Shown in pieces: positions 9,312-19,439 of a DNA stretch of 64,000 nucleotides. Origin of the DNA: Barnesiella intestinihominis YIT 11860 (GTDB taxonomy: Bacteria; Bacteroidota; Bacteroidia; Bacteroidales; Barnesiellaceae). The stretch is from assembly GCF_000296465.1 (NCBI RefSeq), contig NZ_JH815205.1, positions 387,109 to 451,108 on the forward strand, in the 5' to 3' direction. Position numbers and translations under genes: made by a program. The notes beneath the pieces were generated by a model. It saw only the letters and a program-made list of their open reading frames with translations, ran no database searches and had not been told where the DNA came from. Positions within the stretch are counted from its first letter, which is position 1. The number at the start of each line of letters is the position of its first letter.

Positions 9312-10061
9312 ATGCCGGGGAAAAAAATTTACTTTGCATCCGACTTTCATTTGGGAGCAAGATATATCGAGAATCCCATTGAATACGAACGTCGTATCGT
9401 TAGATGGCTCGACAGCATAAAACAAGATGCCGGAACGCTCTATTTATTGGGCGATATTCTGGACTACTGGTATGAATACCGGTATGTAGTCCCCAAAGGA
9501 TTCACCCGTTTTTTCGGCAAGCTGGCCGAGCTAAGCGACAACGACATTGACATACACTGGTTTATCGGGAACCACGACATCTGGATTTTCGATTATCTCC
9601 CTCATGAATTGGGCATTACGATACACGACGGAACCTTGATAACCGAAATTGGGGGAAAACGTTTCTTCCTCTCGCATGGAGACAACGTCGGAAAAAGACC
9701 CATGACACTTCGCTTCCTCAGAAAAATATTTCGAAACCGCTTCTGCCAATATCTTTACGCGGCCATACACCCCCGGTGGACCGTTGCTTTTGCATTGCGA
9801 TGGTCGGCCCATAGTAGAAAGGCCGGAGATGACTACGCCGAATATCAAGGCGAGAAAAACGAGCACTTGGTATGCTTTGCCAAAGAATTTAGGAAAACGA
9901 ATAAAATCGATTTTTTCATATTCGGTCATCGACATATCCTGCTCGATCTTGCACTCCCCCATCAGAGTCGCATCATTATTTTAGGGGATTGGATCAAGCA
10001 TCCTTCCTATGCAGTTTTTGACGAGACAGGACTAAATCTGTTCGACTACATCGAGGAATAA
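9312..10061 (+). CDS. lpxH: UDP-2,3-diacylglucosamine diphosphatase-like metallophosphatase (LpxH family)
   Basis: A 249-residue calcineurin-type phosphoesterase. All metal-binding motifs of LpxH-like enzymes are present: ASDFHLG, LGDILDYWYEY, FIGNHDIW, LSHGD and FGHRH. In lipid A synthesis LpxH removes UMP from UDP-diacylglucosamine. Bacteroidetes carry several close paralogues of this fold, so the symbol is a best guess. The preferred ATG is 9312 (MPGKKIYFASDFHLG), not the in-frame one at 9291, because the latter would overlap the upstream gene and adds a nonconserved heptapeptide. Confidence 0.85.
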   Translation: MPGKKIYFASDFHLGARYIENPIEYERRIVRWLDSIKQDAGTLYLLGDILDYWYEYRYVVPKGFTRFFGKLAELSDNDIDIHWFIGNHDIWIFDYLPHELGITIHDGTLITEIGGKRFFLSHGDNVGKRPMTLRFLRKIFRNRFCQYLYAAIHPRWTVAFALRWSAHSRKAGDDYAEYQGEKNEHLVCFAKEFRKTNKIDFFIFGHRHILLDLALPHQSRIIILGDWIKHPSYAVFDETGLNLFDYIEE

Positions 10062-10595
10062 CAAGCAAAAAGTTACCGGCAAGTACGCATTTAATATTTT
10101 TTATACATTCGAAGTATTCAAACAAAACAGTGCGAAAGAAACTATTTATCAATAGTTTATCATATAAGAATCAAAAAAGTATTTATAAAAGCATATTGTA
10201 TAACATATTATTTTGTTTGTTTATCTGCAAAAAAAGGTTGTCCTTTGTCTCAATAACCTAAAACAATCTTTTTTACCTTAAAAAAATTAATACCTATTGA
10301 AAACCTATAAAAAAGAGCTTTTGAGAAAAAGTTCTTTTTTGTTTTTATATCCACACAGTTTATCGCTACCTCATACAACCTATCTCTCGATGTGTAACTC
10401 CGTTTACGACATGCACTATTTTCTGTCCAATACGTTACGGAGAAATATATTTTATCGCTTAACCATTTCAAAACCCTACATTTCGATAAAAAAACGAAGA
10501 TTTTAGTATCAATTTTTCAAAAACATTTCTATATTTGCAAAAAATAAAAATATAATATTATTATTTCATATAATTCTTTTCTAATTGTTTTAATT
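10062..10595. other. AT-rich intergenic region with terminator and promoter
   Basis: No gene seen in about 530 bases. AAAAAAGAGCTTTT / AAAAGTTCTTTTTT (10309-10340) forms a hairpin with T tract that could end the lpxH transcript. TATATTTG about 65 bases before the next ATG is a likely -7 element for the large cargo gene; no clear -33 TTG is seen. A small AAACTATT/AATAGTTT hairpin lies near 10140. Confidence 0.5.
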
Positions 10596-13500
10596 ATGAA
10601 AAAATCTTACACTTTCACTTGGATTGGGATTGTAATATGTTTACTGGGACTGTCGCCGGTAAGTTACGCCCAAGCTATCGAAATCACCGATAGCGCCCCA
10701 TTTTTTGAAAATTTTAACGAAATCTCCTCTTCCGAAGAAAATTTTGGATTAAGCGGTTGGACTCTAAAATCGGGATATGCGACAGGAAGCACTGCGACCA
10801 AATGGTCGGTAAATACATCAAGTTCAAATGCATGTGATGGCTACTCATTAAAAGCCGATGATGCCAGAGCTACCTCAACGGCAATATTAGTGACCCCGAA
10901 ACTGTCTTTTGCCTCTGGACGAACCGCTAAAATTTCATTCTTCATGAATCGAGATACAGGTACGCGCCAGCCCAATGAGGGATTTAAAATATATGTCAAC
11001 CCCATAGGCGATATTTACAGCTATGACGATGATAACAAAGTAATTATCAACGGAGACCAAACCGTTACGACTCTAAGTGAACCCATTCTTCACGCCAAAA
11101 GATACGCAGGCACTGAGATTACTAAAACCGGAATGTACGAAATGTCGGTCAACATACCGTCCGAAATGGCCGGGCAAGAATTTTACGTTATCTTCGAAGC
11201 GATCCAAGAATATGGAAACGCCAATTATATCGACAATATCAAAATCGAATTGATATCGGAGCAACCCAAATTAATCAACGAAACGAAAAATATCGATCTG
11301 GGTATGGTGAAAGCCGGAGAATCGGCATCACAAGAATTTATACTTTCCAACGAGGGAATAAACACGTTGAATGCTACCCTTTCCGTAGAAAACGGCGAAT
11401 CGTCGCCTTTCTCCGTTACTCCGACAATGACCGATATCGCTTTCAACGAACAAAAAACAATTACTGTTAACTTCTCGTCGGCAGAAGTAAATTCATTTAC
11501 CGGGAAATTATACATCGACTCTAACGGAGGAAAAGACACGATTACCCTATCGGCCGAGACCTATCCGGCAACAGCCTACTACGAAACATTCGACGAACTA
11601 TCCAAACTTCCAGACGAATGGGTGGTCGTTAAAAACGGAAATGAAACTACCTATTCCATCAACAGTAGTAAAGGTGTAAACGGATCAAAATGTTTAAGCG
11701 GTTCTATCGGCTCTTGGGGAGATGAATCGACCATCGACACGATATTTACCCCTGTCATATCGGGAAAAGTAACATTCGATTTCAAGAAAGCCGGAGGCTC
11801 TTCCGATGCTATTCAAGCGTATATCGTAACAGCCGACGGTACGCAGACCGCAATAAATACGGGAACAGGCTCTTCGTCATCTTGGACAACAGTCAATGTC
11901 GACGATGTACCCGAAGGATCACGCATAGCCTTCACACTGAACAATGTCTATGTAGATAACTTCATAGCATTCACTCGGCAGGAAATTTCCAAAGGTATAC
12001 AGCTGGTTAAAGAAGCCAACAACAGACCTAGTAGTTGGATGACATTATATGCAGGCCCCGACAAAGCCACTCAAAACACATTGCAATTTGCAGTTAAGAA
12101 CATCGGGACTCAAACAGTCTCAGCCGACAGCTATAATTTCACGACCCAATTAGTGAACGAGAACAATACCGTAGCCGAAGGCGTCTCCTACAAAACTTAC
12201 ATCATTAACGGAGAAGACACAACCTTATACGAAGACAATGTTATCCCCGGGCCTGAAATAGCCGCAGGCGCAGAAACTACAATCAAGGGTTATCTGCTCA
12301 TTAGCAGCAATGACGAAAAAAGCAAACTATCGTTCAATGTAAAAGTAAACAACGTCGAAAATACACATTTCACCCAAGTAAAAACGGGCGATAATATAAC
12401 TATCAAGCCCAATAAGGGGGATGCCTCCTTATCGGCTATAAACTTTGGATTGGTAAACAAAGCGACGACATTGGATTATGTAATCAAAAACAACAGTAAC
12501 AACGGAGCATTGACCGTATCGAAAATCACAGTGCCATCGGGGTCAGCATTCTCGGTAAATGCAGCACTGCCATTGGTTATACCCAGTAGCAAATCCGATA
12601 CGATCCAAATCACTTTCAATGCCGAACCGGGCATATATAACGATAATATCACGGTAGAACATGACGGTATAGGCAATACGGAATTTACCGCCTCCGGTAC
12701 AATGCTATCGGCTACGGCTTTATTAGAATCGTTCGAAGGCGAAACCTTCCCACCAATCCTTTGGGATATGAAACAAGGACTTTGGGAAAGAAATACGACG
12801 ACTAAACATCATGGTGAAACCAGCATTGTCAATACAGAATCCACAGTCGATACGATCATCACCCCCTTGCTCCATCTCTCGGCAGGAGACTCTATTGCAT
12901 TCTCTGTAAGAGCGACCTCATCTTCTGGATATAACACAGATATTCTATATTCCGCAGACGGAAAGACATGGAACCTGTTAAAATCTTTCGCCATTTATGC
13001 CAATTATTGGAGTGACTGGGCTGAGATGGCGGCTTATATGCCCGAAGACTTTACCGAAGGTGATTATTATATCGGATTCGCCAGCAAAAAAACTTATATC
13101 GACTTGGTTTACGGCCCACAAGTAGTTTATCAAGAGCACCGCATCGACATTAAAGGATTTACCGGAGAGAACAAAGGTATGGTAAACTACACTCAAAACT
13201 TTACCATCGACGTGGCTTGCTTGGGCACAGCCGGAGAAACGGCCGAAAGCTATTCGATTGCCTTGATGAACGGCGAAGAAAACATCGGCAACTACACAGT
13301 AGAACCTATGATATTGGGCGACATGAAAAGCTACACTTGTTCGTGGACCCCGAGAGCCGCCGGCGAAGCATCGATCTATGCACTGCTTACACTCGACGAT
13401 GTAGTGACCTCGACCGACACGATTACGGTATCTGTTGCCGAGGAAAGCCTGATTTCTACCGTTATGATAGGCGATTTATCGACAGAAAAGTCAACTCCTA

Positions 13501-14507
13501 ACTACACTAACTATCTATATGAGATACTCTACACCCCGGAAGATCTTGTAGGATTACAAGCTGGCGACGTGATTGAAACGGTAAATATCCCCTATTACGC
13601 CACAGATGCAGCCATAAAAGGATATCGAATAAATATCTGGATAGGCAATACCGAAAAAACGGCTCTCACTACCGACAAAATGAGCGAAGCGGACATAACA
13701 GGATTAAGCCATATCGGAGCGAACTTACGATACGAAGCGGGAGGAAGCAAAGAATCGCCTCTATATTTCGAAATGAGACCCGAAATTCCTATTACCTATG
13801 AAGGAGGTAATCTCAGTTTAATCATCTCGGTAGACTCCACTAGATATAAATCAGGAGCTAAATTCTTCATCAAAGAGGTATCGACCCAATCGATGAAGAC
13901 ATACCAAAAAGATGGTTATATTGCTGATTATATGGATATGTGGACCAATGGTTCTTACACACCCAGCTTAAAAAATGAAATCATGGTGATGGAACTGGGA
14001 TTGGCAACCGAAGCGCCGGTCGTACACGGCATTGTAACCCGGAAAGATAACCAAGCCCCGATAGAGGGTGCTACGGTAACCATGCAATCGGGCGAAGTCA
14101 TTTACACCGCTACTACCGATGAAACGGGAGCTTACAACATTTCCGTAATGCAACCGGGAAAAGAATATGAAATGACGGTTAGCAAAGATAACTATACAGG
14201 TGTGGACGGTGTGCTCGTGACAGTAAACGAAGATACCGAACAGAATTTCGAATTAACGATTATCAGTGGAATAGACCATACGACAGAAAATGCGACGAAA
14301 ATATTCACCGACCGCACGGGAAACATTCATGTCGTAGCCGATGCCGTTATCGAAACGATAAAAGTATACTCGACGAGCGGAAGCCTCTGCATAACCGAAA
14401 CCCCGGCAAGTGAATCGGCCGTTATAAATGCCGGTGATCTGAAAGGTATTTATGTGGTAGAAGTCCAAACAGCAGGCAGTGTGAAGCGCGCAAAAGTAAG
14501 GCTATAA
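10596..14507 (+). CDS. Large multidomain extracellular protein with T9SS C-terminal sorting domain
   Basis: A 1303-residue exported protein. Signal peptide 1-26 (ends SYAQ). Jelly-roll 'choice-of-anchor J'-like domains, as in cleaved adhesins of oral Bacteroidetes, are suggested around residues 30-215, 325-460 and 705-850 (FFENFNEISS..., YETFDELSK..., LESFEGETFPP...). Two ASH/HYDIN-like Ig domains (LGMVKAGESASQEFILSNEG near 230; INFGLVNKATTLDYVIKNNS near 615) and CARDB-like segments lie between. Near 1145-1220 is a carboxypeptidase-regulatory-like domain (GIVTRKDNQAPIEGATVTM). The last about 75 residues (IKVYSTSGSLCITE... GIYVVEVQTAGSVKRAKVRL) form a type A sorting domain. Probably a surface adhesin or binding protein; no catalytic motif recognised. 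Confidence 0.88.
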   Translation: MKKSYTFTWIGIVICLLGLSPVSYAQAIEITDSAPFFENFNEISSSEENFGLSGWTLKSGYATGSTATKWSVNTSSSNACDGYSLKADDARATSTAILVTPKLSFASGRTAKISFFMNRDTGTRQPNEGFKIYVNPIGDIYSYDDDNKVIINGDQTVTTLSEPILHAKRYAGTEITKTGMYEMSVNIPSEMAGQEFYVIFEAIQEYGNANYIDNIKIELISEQPKLINETKNIDLGMVKAGESASQEFILSNEGINTLNATLSVENGESSPFSVTPTMTDIAFNEQKTITVNFSSAEVNSFTGKLYIDSNGGKDTITLSAETYPATAYYETFDELSKLPDEWVVVKNGNETTYSINSSKGVNGSKCLSGSIGSWGDESTIDTIFTPVISGKVTFDFKKAGGSSDAIQAYIVTADGTQTAINTGTGSSSSWTTVNVDDVPEGSRIAFTLNNVYVDNFIAFTRQEISKGIQLVKEANNRPSSWMTLYAGPDKATQNTLQFAVKNIGTQTVSADSYNFTTQLVNENNTVAEGVSYKTYIINGEDTTLYEDNVIPGPEIAAGAETTIKGYLLISSNDEKSKLSFNVKVNNVENTHFTQVKTGDNITIKPNKGDASLSAINFGLVNKATTLDYVIKNNSNNGALTVSKITVPSGSAFSVNAALPLVIPSSKSDTIQITFNAEPGIYNDNITVEHDGIGNTEFTASGTMLSATALLESFEGETFPPILWDMKQGLWERNTTTKHHGETSIVNTESTVDTIITPLLHLSAGDSIAFSVRATSSSGYNTDILYSADGKTWNLLKSFAIYANYWSDWAEMAAYMPEDFTEGDYYIGFASKKTYIDLVYGPQVVYQEHRIDIKGFTGENKGMVNYTQNFTIDVACLGTAGETAESYSIALMNGEENIGNYTVEPMILGDMKSYTCSWTPRAAGEASIYALLTLDDVVTSTDTITVSVAEESLISTVMIGDLSTEKSTPNYTNYLYEILYTPEDLVGLQAGDVIETVNIPYYATDAAIKGYRINIWIGNTEKTALTTDKMSEADITGLSHIGANLRYEAGGSKESPLYFEMRPEIPITYEGGNLSLIISVDSTRYKSGAKFFIKEVSTQSMKTYQKDGYIADYMDMWTNGSYTPSLKNEIMVMELGLATEAPVVHGIVTRKDNQAPIEGATVTMQSGEVIYTATTDETGAYNISVMQPGKEYEMTVSKDNYTGVDGVLVTVNEDTEQNFELTIISGIDHTTENATKIFTDRTGNIHVVADAVIETIKVYSTSGSLCITETPASESAVINAGDLKGIYVVEVQTAGSVKRAKVRL

Positions 14508-14529
14508 CATTGACTTGAATCACATAGCG

Positions 14530-14568
14530 ACAGGCGGAAGAACTCTGGTTCTTCCGCCTGTCTTTTTC
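14530..14568 (+). terminator. Strong terminator after the 1303-residue protein gene
   Basis: ACAGGCGGAAGAAC (14530-14543), loop TCTG, GTTCTTCCGCCTGT (14548-14561), then CTTTTTCTTT: perfect 14-bp stem with T tract. Confidence 0.92.
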
Positions 14569-14649
14569 TTTCCCCTTTTCCCTTCATTCCCCTCGAAACC
14601 GCCCTTCGCTCTGTACGCACAAGAGAGAATATTTCTCCATACAGAAATA

Positions 14650-14825
14650 AATCCTTATATTTGTAGAATATAGGAGGCGGTTCGACATAGTCAAATCGGA
14701 AATGTGATTTCCGCTTGCCTTTGCACTCTCCTTTCGCTATATTTGCCTTACGGGTGGAAACAGGCTGCGCTTCGGTACAACCGAATAAATTTGTTTCTGC
14801 TCTCGCTTTGTACTATTTTTGTAAT
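14650..14825 (+). promoter_or_regulatory. Promoter-bearing repeat, copy 3 (drives ispD-recG)
   Basis: Plus strand: palindrome GGAAAT-N3-ATTTCC (14698-14712), two bases, TTG (14715-14717; the full tetramer reads CTTG), 20 bases, TATATTTG (14738-14745). A second promoter follows: TTTG (14790-14793), 20 bases, TATTTTTG (14814-14821), 24 bases before the ispD ATG. Upstream, GTAGAATATAGG matches the equivalent part of copy 4. The segment GGTTCGACATAGTCAAATC corresponds to GGTTCGGCATAGCCAAATC of copy 1. Confidence 0.85.
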
Positions 14826-14845
14826 CATAGGAAAAGAAGCCATCG

Positions 14846-15514
14846 ATGAAACGATATGCGATCATAGTAGCCGGAGGAAAAGGAACTCGTATGGGAAACG
14901 ACATTCCCAAACAATTCATCGAAATAGCCGGCAAACCGATATTAGCCCATACGATAGAAAATTTCTACCGATTCGATCCGAATATCGATTTAATAATCGT
15001 ACTTCCTCAAAACCAACAAGAATATTGGAAACGGCTATGCTCGATTCACCGAATCACAATTCCCCATCTCGTTGTCAAAGGGGGAGAAACACGTTTTCAT
15101 TCGGTTCTTAACGGACTATCTCTTATCCCGGACGAAGGGATTGTCGCTATCCACGACGGGGTACGCCCGCTCACGGCTCATCGCGTAATAGAAAATTGTT
15201 TTCATGTCGCAGAAGAAAAAGGCGGAGCCATACCCGTTCTTCCTCTAACCGATTCATTAAGACAAATATTTCCCGACAAATCCAGCAAGGCCGTCAACCG
15301 CACGGCATTCGTGGCGGTACAAACTCCGCAGACATTCCGGGTCGAAGAAATAAAAAAGGCATACAAGCTCCCTTATAACGACACTTTCACCGACGATGCC
15401 TCGGTGTACGAGGCTGCCGGATACATTCCCGAATTGGTCGAAGGGAATCGGGAAAACTTGAAAATAACTCTGCCGGTCGACTTGGCAATCGCCGAAATAG
15501 GATTGAAGGAATGA
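14846..15514 (+). CDS. ispD: 2-C-methyl-D-erythritol 4-phosphate cytidylyltransferase
   Basis: A 222-residue nucleotidyltransferase of the non-mevalonate isoprenoid pathway, forming CDP-ME from MEP and CTP. Motifs: IVAGGKGTRMGNDIPKQF (nucleotide-binding loop), VKGGETRFHSVLNGL, VAIHDGVRPL, VQTPQTFR and FTDDASVYE, all at expected positions. The stop overlaps the recG start (ATGA), so translation is coupled. Transcription is predicted from a repeat-borne promoter ending 24 bases upstream. Confidence 0.96.
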   Translation: MKRYAIIVAGGKGTRMGNDIPKQFIEIAGKPILAHTIENFYRFDPNIDLIIVLPQNQQEYWKRLCSIHRITIPHLVVKGGETRFHSVLNGLSLIPDEGIVAIHDGVRPLTAHRVIENCFHVAEEKGGAIPVLPLTDSLRQIFPDKSSKAVNRTAFVAVQTPQTFRVEEIKKAYKLPYNDTFTDDASVYEAAGYIPELVEGNRENLKITLPVDLAIAEIGLKE

Positions 15515-17607
15515 CAGATTTAGCCAGTTTAAATATCAAATACCTTCCCGGGGTCGGCCCTAAACGCGCCGAACTCCTAAACAAAGAATTAGAGATATTC
15601 ACCTATCTCGACCTGCTGCACTATTATCCGTATAAATATATCGACCGAAGCAAGACCTACAAAATAAACGAAATCGACGGTTCGATGCCTTATATTCAGT
15701 TACGAGGTAAAATCGTTTCATACACCACTCACGGAGAAGGGGCACGCCGGCGGCTCACCGCTCTGTTCTCCGACGGTTCGGGAGTCATAGAGCTCGTTTG
15801 GTTCAAAGGAATACGCTATATCACAGACCGTTACAAACCGGGAACGGAATATACGCTTTTCGGGAAACCCACTCTTTTCAACGGGAAATTCAACATCGCC
15901 CACCCCGAGCTCGACCCGATAGACGATCGCATAGACAACACGACCGGACTACAAGGGTACTATACCACGACCGAAAAAATGAAAAATGCTTTCCTCAACT
16001 CGAAAGCCATACAGAAAATGGTATATACCCTTCTCTCCGGAATACAAAACCCACTGCCCGAAACATTGCCCCTTCCCATTATCTCGCGAATGCAACTCAT
16101 GAGTTCGACCGATGCCCTACGCAACATTCACTTTCCGGTGACGATAGGCCACCTGAGGCGGGCAGAATTCAGGCTCAAATTCGAAGAGTTATTCTACCTG
16201 CAATTACACATTCTACGATATACCCGGTTACGGAACCTGAAATTGGGAGGATTCCGTTTCGACCACATCGGGAATTATTTCAACGACTTTTATCATCAAG
16301 TGTTGCCCTTCGAACTCACCCAAGCTCAAAAACGAGTCATCAAAGAGATTCGAGCCGATATGGGCAGCGGCAGACAAATGAACAGACTGTTACAGGGAGA
16401 TGTAGGCAGTGGAAAAACATTGGTCGCGCTCATGAGTATGCTCATCGCCGTAGACAACGGTTACCAAGCCTGTCTAATGGCTCCCACCGAAATATTGGCC
16501 ACCCAGCATTACGAAGGGCTGAAAAAGATGGTAGAGCCGTTAGGACTACGTATTGAACTACTCACGGGGTCGGTATCTAAAAAACGAAGAGCTCCTATTT
16601 TAGAAGGGCTCCTCACCGGAGAAATAAACCTGCTGATAGGAACCCATGCCCTTCTGGAAGACTCGGTAAATTTTGCGAATCTGGGTTTTGTCGTCATCGA
16701 TGAGCAACATCGGTTCGGGGTAGAGCAACGGGCTCGGCTTTGGAGAAAAAATAAAATTCCGCCACACATTTTGGTCATGACTGCCACCCCCATTCCCCGG
16801 ACTTTGGCCATGACCGTTTATGGCGATCTCGACGTATCGGTCATCGACCAACTGCCCCCCGGACGCAAACCCATACAAACACTCCTTCAATACGATAACA
16901 AAAGAGCCCAGCTATACGCTTCTTTGCGCAAGCAACTACAAATCGGGAGACAAGCCTATATCGTGTATCCGCTCATACAGGAAAGCGAGAAAAGCGACTT
17001 GAAAAATTTAGAAGAAGGATATGAACACATTCGGGAAATTTTCCCCGAATATCAAGTGTGCATGGTACATGGAAAAATGAAAGCGGCCGAAAAGGAAACC
17101 GAGATGCAAAAATTCGTATCGGGAGAAGCCCGCATTATGGTGGCGACTACGGTCATAGAAGTCGGGGTGAACGTACCCAATGCATCGGTCATGATCATCG
17201 AAAACGCCGAACGTTTCGGTCTGGCTCAGCTACACCAGCTCAGAGGGCGTGTAGGTCGTGGCGCCGAACAATCGTATTGTATCTTGATGACATCTTATAA
17301 AATCAACCAAGACACCCAAAAAAGGCTCGAAATCATGGCAGAAACCAATGACGGGTTTCGCATTGCCGAAGCCGACATGCAAATGAGGGGACCGGGGGAT
17401 ATGGAAGGGACTCAGCAAAGTGGAATTGCATTCAATTTACAAATCGCCAACTTGGCAAAAGATGCACAAATATTGCAAGTAGCTCGCGATGAAGCAGGTA
17501 AACTGCTAGATTCCGATGAATTGTTAGAACGACCCGAAAACCAAATCGTACGAAAAGAACTAAACCGCATTTTCGAAAAACAAAAAAACTGGGGATTAAT
17601 CAGTTAA
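15511..17607 (+). CDS. recG: ATP-dependent DNA helicase RecG
   Basis: A 698-residue superfamily 2 helicase that remodels forks and Holliday junctions. An N-terminal wedge/OB domain (about 1-220, beginning IKYLPGVGPKRAELL) is followed by the helicase core: LLQGDVGSGKTLVAL (Walker A), PTEILATQHYE, VIDEQHRFGVEQR (DEQH box), MTATPIPRTLAM, and the C-terminal HQLRGRVGRG motif VI and MRGPGDMEGTQQSG (TRG region). Length is normal. It overlaps ispD by four bases; the operon probably ends after it. Confidence 0.97.
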   Translation: MTDLASLNIKYLPGVGPKRAELLNKELEIFTYLDLLHYYPYKYIDRSKTYKINEIDGSMPYIQLRGKIVSYTTHGEGARRRLTALFSDGSGVIELVWFKGIRYITDRYKPGTEYTLFGKPTLFNGKFNIAHPELDPIDDRIDNTTGLQGYYTTTEKMKNAFLNSKAIQKMVYTLLSGIQNPLPETLPLPIISRMQLMSSTDALRNIHFPVTIGHLRRAEFRLKFEELFYLQLHILRYTRLRNLKLGGFRFDHIGNYFNDFYHQVLPFELTQAQKRVIKEIRADMGSGRQMNRLLQGDVGSGKTLVALMSMLIAVDNGYQACLMAPTEILATQHYEGLKKMVEPLGLRIELLTGSVSKKRRAPILEGLLTGEINLLIGTHALLEDSVNFANLGFVVIDEQHRFGVEQRARLWRKNKIPPHILVMTATPIPRTLAMTVYGDLDVSVIDQLPPGRKPIQTLLQYDNKRAQLYASLRKQLQIGRQAYIVYPLIQESEKSDLKNLEEGYEHIREIFPEYQVCMVHGKMKAAEKETEMQKFVSGEARIMVATTVIEVGVNVPNASVMIIENAERFGLAQLHQLRGRVGRGAEQSYCILMTSYKINQDTQKRLEIMAETNDGFRIAEADMQMRGPGDMEGTQQSGIAFNLQIANLAKDAQILQVARDEAGKLLDSDELLERPENQIVRKELNRIFEKQKNWGLIS

Positions 17608-17871
17608 ATAAAGAGTTTTTACTATTTTATGTTGTAAAACATGTTTACACATAAAGACATATAAATCAATGTTTTATACGAAAAAGCACAAACAAATCGG
17701 CTTACTGGATACCTAAATTTTGTTAACCAACCAGAACACATTCCTCCAAAATTCATTATCTTTGAAAAGTGTGTGCAAAAATATACGCATCTTTCTTTGG
17801 TGGGCTTAATAAAAAGGCTACTTCGACTATTTATTTTAGGACGCGGCTTATGCCAGAATTAGATAAATAAA

Positions 17872-18801
17872 ATGTATTTCGGAAAAACAAAACATTACAT
17901 TCTACCTCTCCTGCTTGCATTCTCGCTAGGTAACTTAAATGCCCAGCACAATAGGAATCTCTCCACTCACCTACACTCCAAACAACACCAAGACCTCATC
18001 GCAGGGCAACAAAACATACACAAAGAAATAAACTTGGTCGATTCCATCGCCCTACTCGAAATGCTCGAAGAAGAGGAAGAGGAGTTTCCCGGTATTGATA
18101 TTTATGGAGAAAATTGGGATCAAACATGGGTAAACCCATACAAAGTCCCAATAGACAAATTGCCCGAATCCGCTACTATCGACGTCTCGGAATATTGTAT
18201 GCCCATCATTGGTCATATTACATCGAACTACGGTTGGCGACGCAGACGCATGCACAGAGGAGTGGATTTGTCGCTTCATATCGGAGATACAGTACGTGCG
18301 GCCTTCTCCGGGAAAGTGAGATTAACACGATATGAACGCAGAGGATATGGATACTACGTAATCATTCGTCACAGCAACGGCCTCGAAACCATATACGGCC
18401 ATCTCTCCAAATTCTTGGTTAAGCCCGATCAAATCGTAAAAGTGGGAGAACCCATTGCTTTGGGAGGTAACACGGGACGCTCCACGGGCCCTCATTTGCA
18501 CTTCGAAACGCGCTATTTGGGAATGGACATCAATCCCAATAAGATTTTCGACTTTGTAAATCAAGTGCCTCATACCGACCAATATACTTTCAATCCGAAA
18601 GAATTAGCCAGCAGCTTGGGATACGGCAGATACAAGGGCAGTAACAACGGAGCGAAATACGTATCCTATCGAGTTAGAAAAGGAGATTCACTATCAAGGA
18701 TAGCCAATAAATACGGTGTCTCGATCAGTCATCTGTGCAAGCTCAACGGGATTAAGCGAAACGGAGTATTGCGCGAAGGCAAAATCTTACGAATAAAATA
18801 A
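17872..18801 (+). CDS. M23 family metallopeptidase with C-terminal LysM domain
   Basis: A 309-residue exported protein. Signal peptide 1-24 (ends LNAQ). Residues about 95-220 are a LytM/M23 domain with the zinc motifs MHRGVDLS (H-x3-D) and GPHLHFE (H-x-H), plus TIYGHLSK. Residues about 262-309 are a LysM peptidoglycan-binding repeat (YRVRKGDSLSRIANKYGVS). Such proteins cut peptide cross-links or act as non-catalytic activators of amidases; both metal motifs are intact, so catalysis is likely. TATCTTTG at 17757-17764 is a plausible -7 element about 110 bases upstream. Confidence 0.9.
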   Translation: MYFGKTKHYILPLLLAFSLGNLNAQHNRNLSTHLHSKQHQDLIAGQQNIHKEINLVDSIALLEMLEEEEEEFPGIDIYGENWDQTWVNPYKVPIDKLPESATIDVSEYCMPIIGHITSNYGWRRRRMHRGVDLSLHIGDTVRAAFSGKVRLTRYERRGYGYYVIIRHSNGLETIYGHLSKFLVKPDQIVKVGEPIALGGNTGRSTGPHLHFETRYLGMDINPNKIFDFVNQVPHTDQYTFNPKELASSLGYGRYKGSNNGAKYVSYRVRKGDSLSRIANKYGVSISHLCKLNGIKRNGVLREGKILRIK

Positions 18802-18853
18802 AATACAAAAAGAAATAATTTCATTTCCACTAAAACAAATTGCTTCTTTCTAT

Positions 18854-18887
18854 AAAAGGCATTAACCGAAGGGTTAATGCCTTTTTT
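18854..18887 (+). terminator. Terminator of the M23/LysM peptidase gene
   Basis: AAAAGGCATTAACC (18854-18867), loop GAAG, GGTTAATGCCTTTT (18872-18885) and further T residues: perfect 14-bp stem. Confidence 0.92.
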
Positions 18888-18930
18888 AATACATTCGACT
18901 CGGCTGCCGAGGGCTTTGCCAGAAATTTCG

Positions 18931-19019
18931 ATTCAGTAGAAAATTCGTGGGGCAGGCTTGAATCTTAGCGACGAATCTCTTATCTACAACCACATTCCAA
19001 TCTTTTCGGAGAGTGGTTA
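18931..19019 (+). repeat. Dispersed repeat family B, copy 2
   Basis: Starts ATTCAGTAGAAAATTCGTGG, contains CTTGAATCTTAGCGACGAAT and ends TCTTTTCGGAGAG. Nearly colinear with the copies at 43674 and 46089 and, inverted, with 8005-8080. It directly follows a terminator and precedes family C repeats, the same order as at 43.67-43.87 kb. Confidence 0.8.
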
Positions 19020-19050
19020 AAAAGTAGCTGAATAGATTTTCGATAAAATT

Positions 19051-19216
19051 CAGCCTCCCCCTCTGTTCATCACAGATAAGATAGGGAGAGTACCCGCAAA
19101 GCGAGAAGTATAAAATCTATCCTTATGCCAAAACAAGAAATACCACTTTTAAACCTCTCCCTCTGTGTTTCCGTAAGGGAATATAGGGGGAGTGCCCGCA
19201 GGGCGAGGGGGTTAAA
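19051..19216. repeat. Two palindromic family C repeats
   Basis: Copies at 19051-19111 (CCTCCCCCTCTGTTCATCAC ... AGGGAGAGTACCCGC) and 19150-19216 (AAACCTCTCCCTCTG ... GGGCGAGGGGGTTAAA). The second closely matches 7888-7952 in its ends but differs in its centre, as expected when pairing within the arms is what is kept. The 303-bp frame spanning this region is not credible as a gene. Confidence 0.75.
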
Positions 19217-19414
19217 TTCTACAATCAAAAAATCCTATACCCCAAAAACGATGACAGCCTTTTCAATCTCTGCGCAAAAATTACCGTTCCTTCGGCAGCC
19301 CCTCTACATCGCAGCAAGAAAAGTGCAAAGAACCGATAACTCCAAAAATATAAATATCTCCCTCTTTTTTCTAAAAAAGTTCGATCATGCCATAAACAAC
19401 AGACATACCGGTTC

Positions 19415-19422
19415 TACATTTG
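19415..19422 (+). promoter_or_regulatory. -7 element for the 153-residue hypothetical gene
   Basis: TACATTTG matches TAnnTTTG and lies 17 bases before the ATG at 19440. No clear -33 TTG is present at 19-21 bases. Confidence 0.5.
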
Positions 19423-19439
19423 CCTGAAAAAACAGACGT

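Noticed and set aside
7888-19216. Possible CRISPR array from repeated CCCTCTCCCTCTG sequences
   Set aside because: Repeats are not regularly spaced, each is itself a hairpin with diverged centre, there are no spacers of equal size and no cas genes.
19125-19427. 100-codon plus-strand frame
   Set aside because: Covers a family C repeat and low-complexity flanks; the real gene with a promoter starts at 19440.
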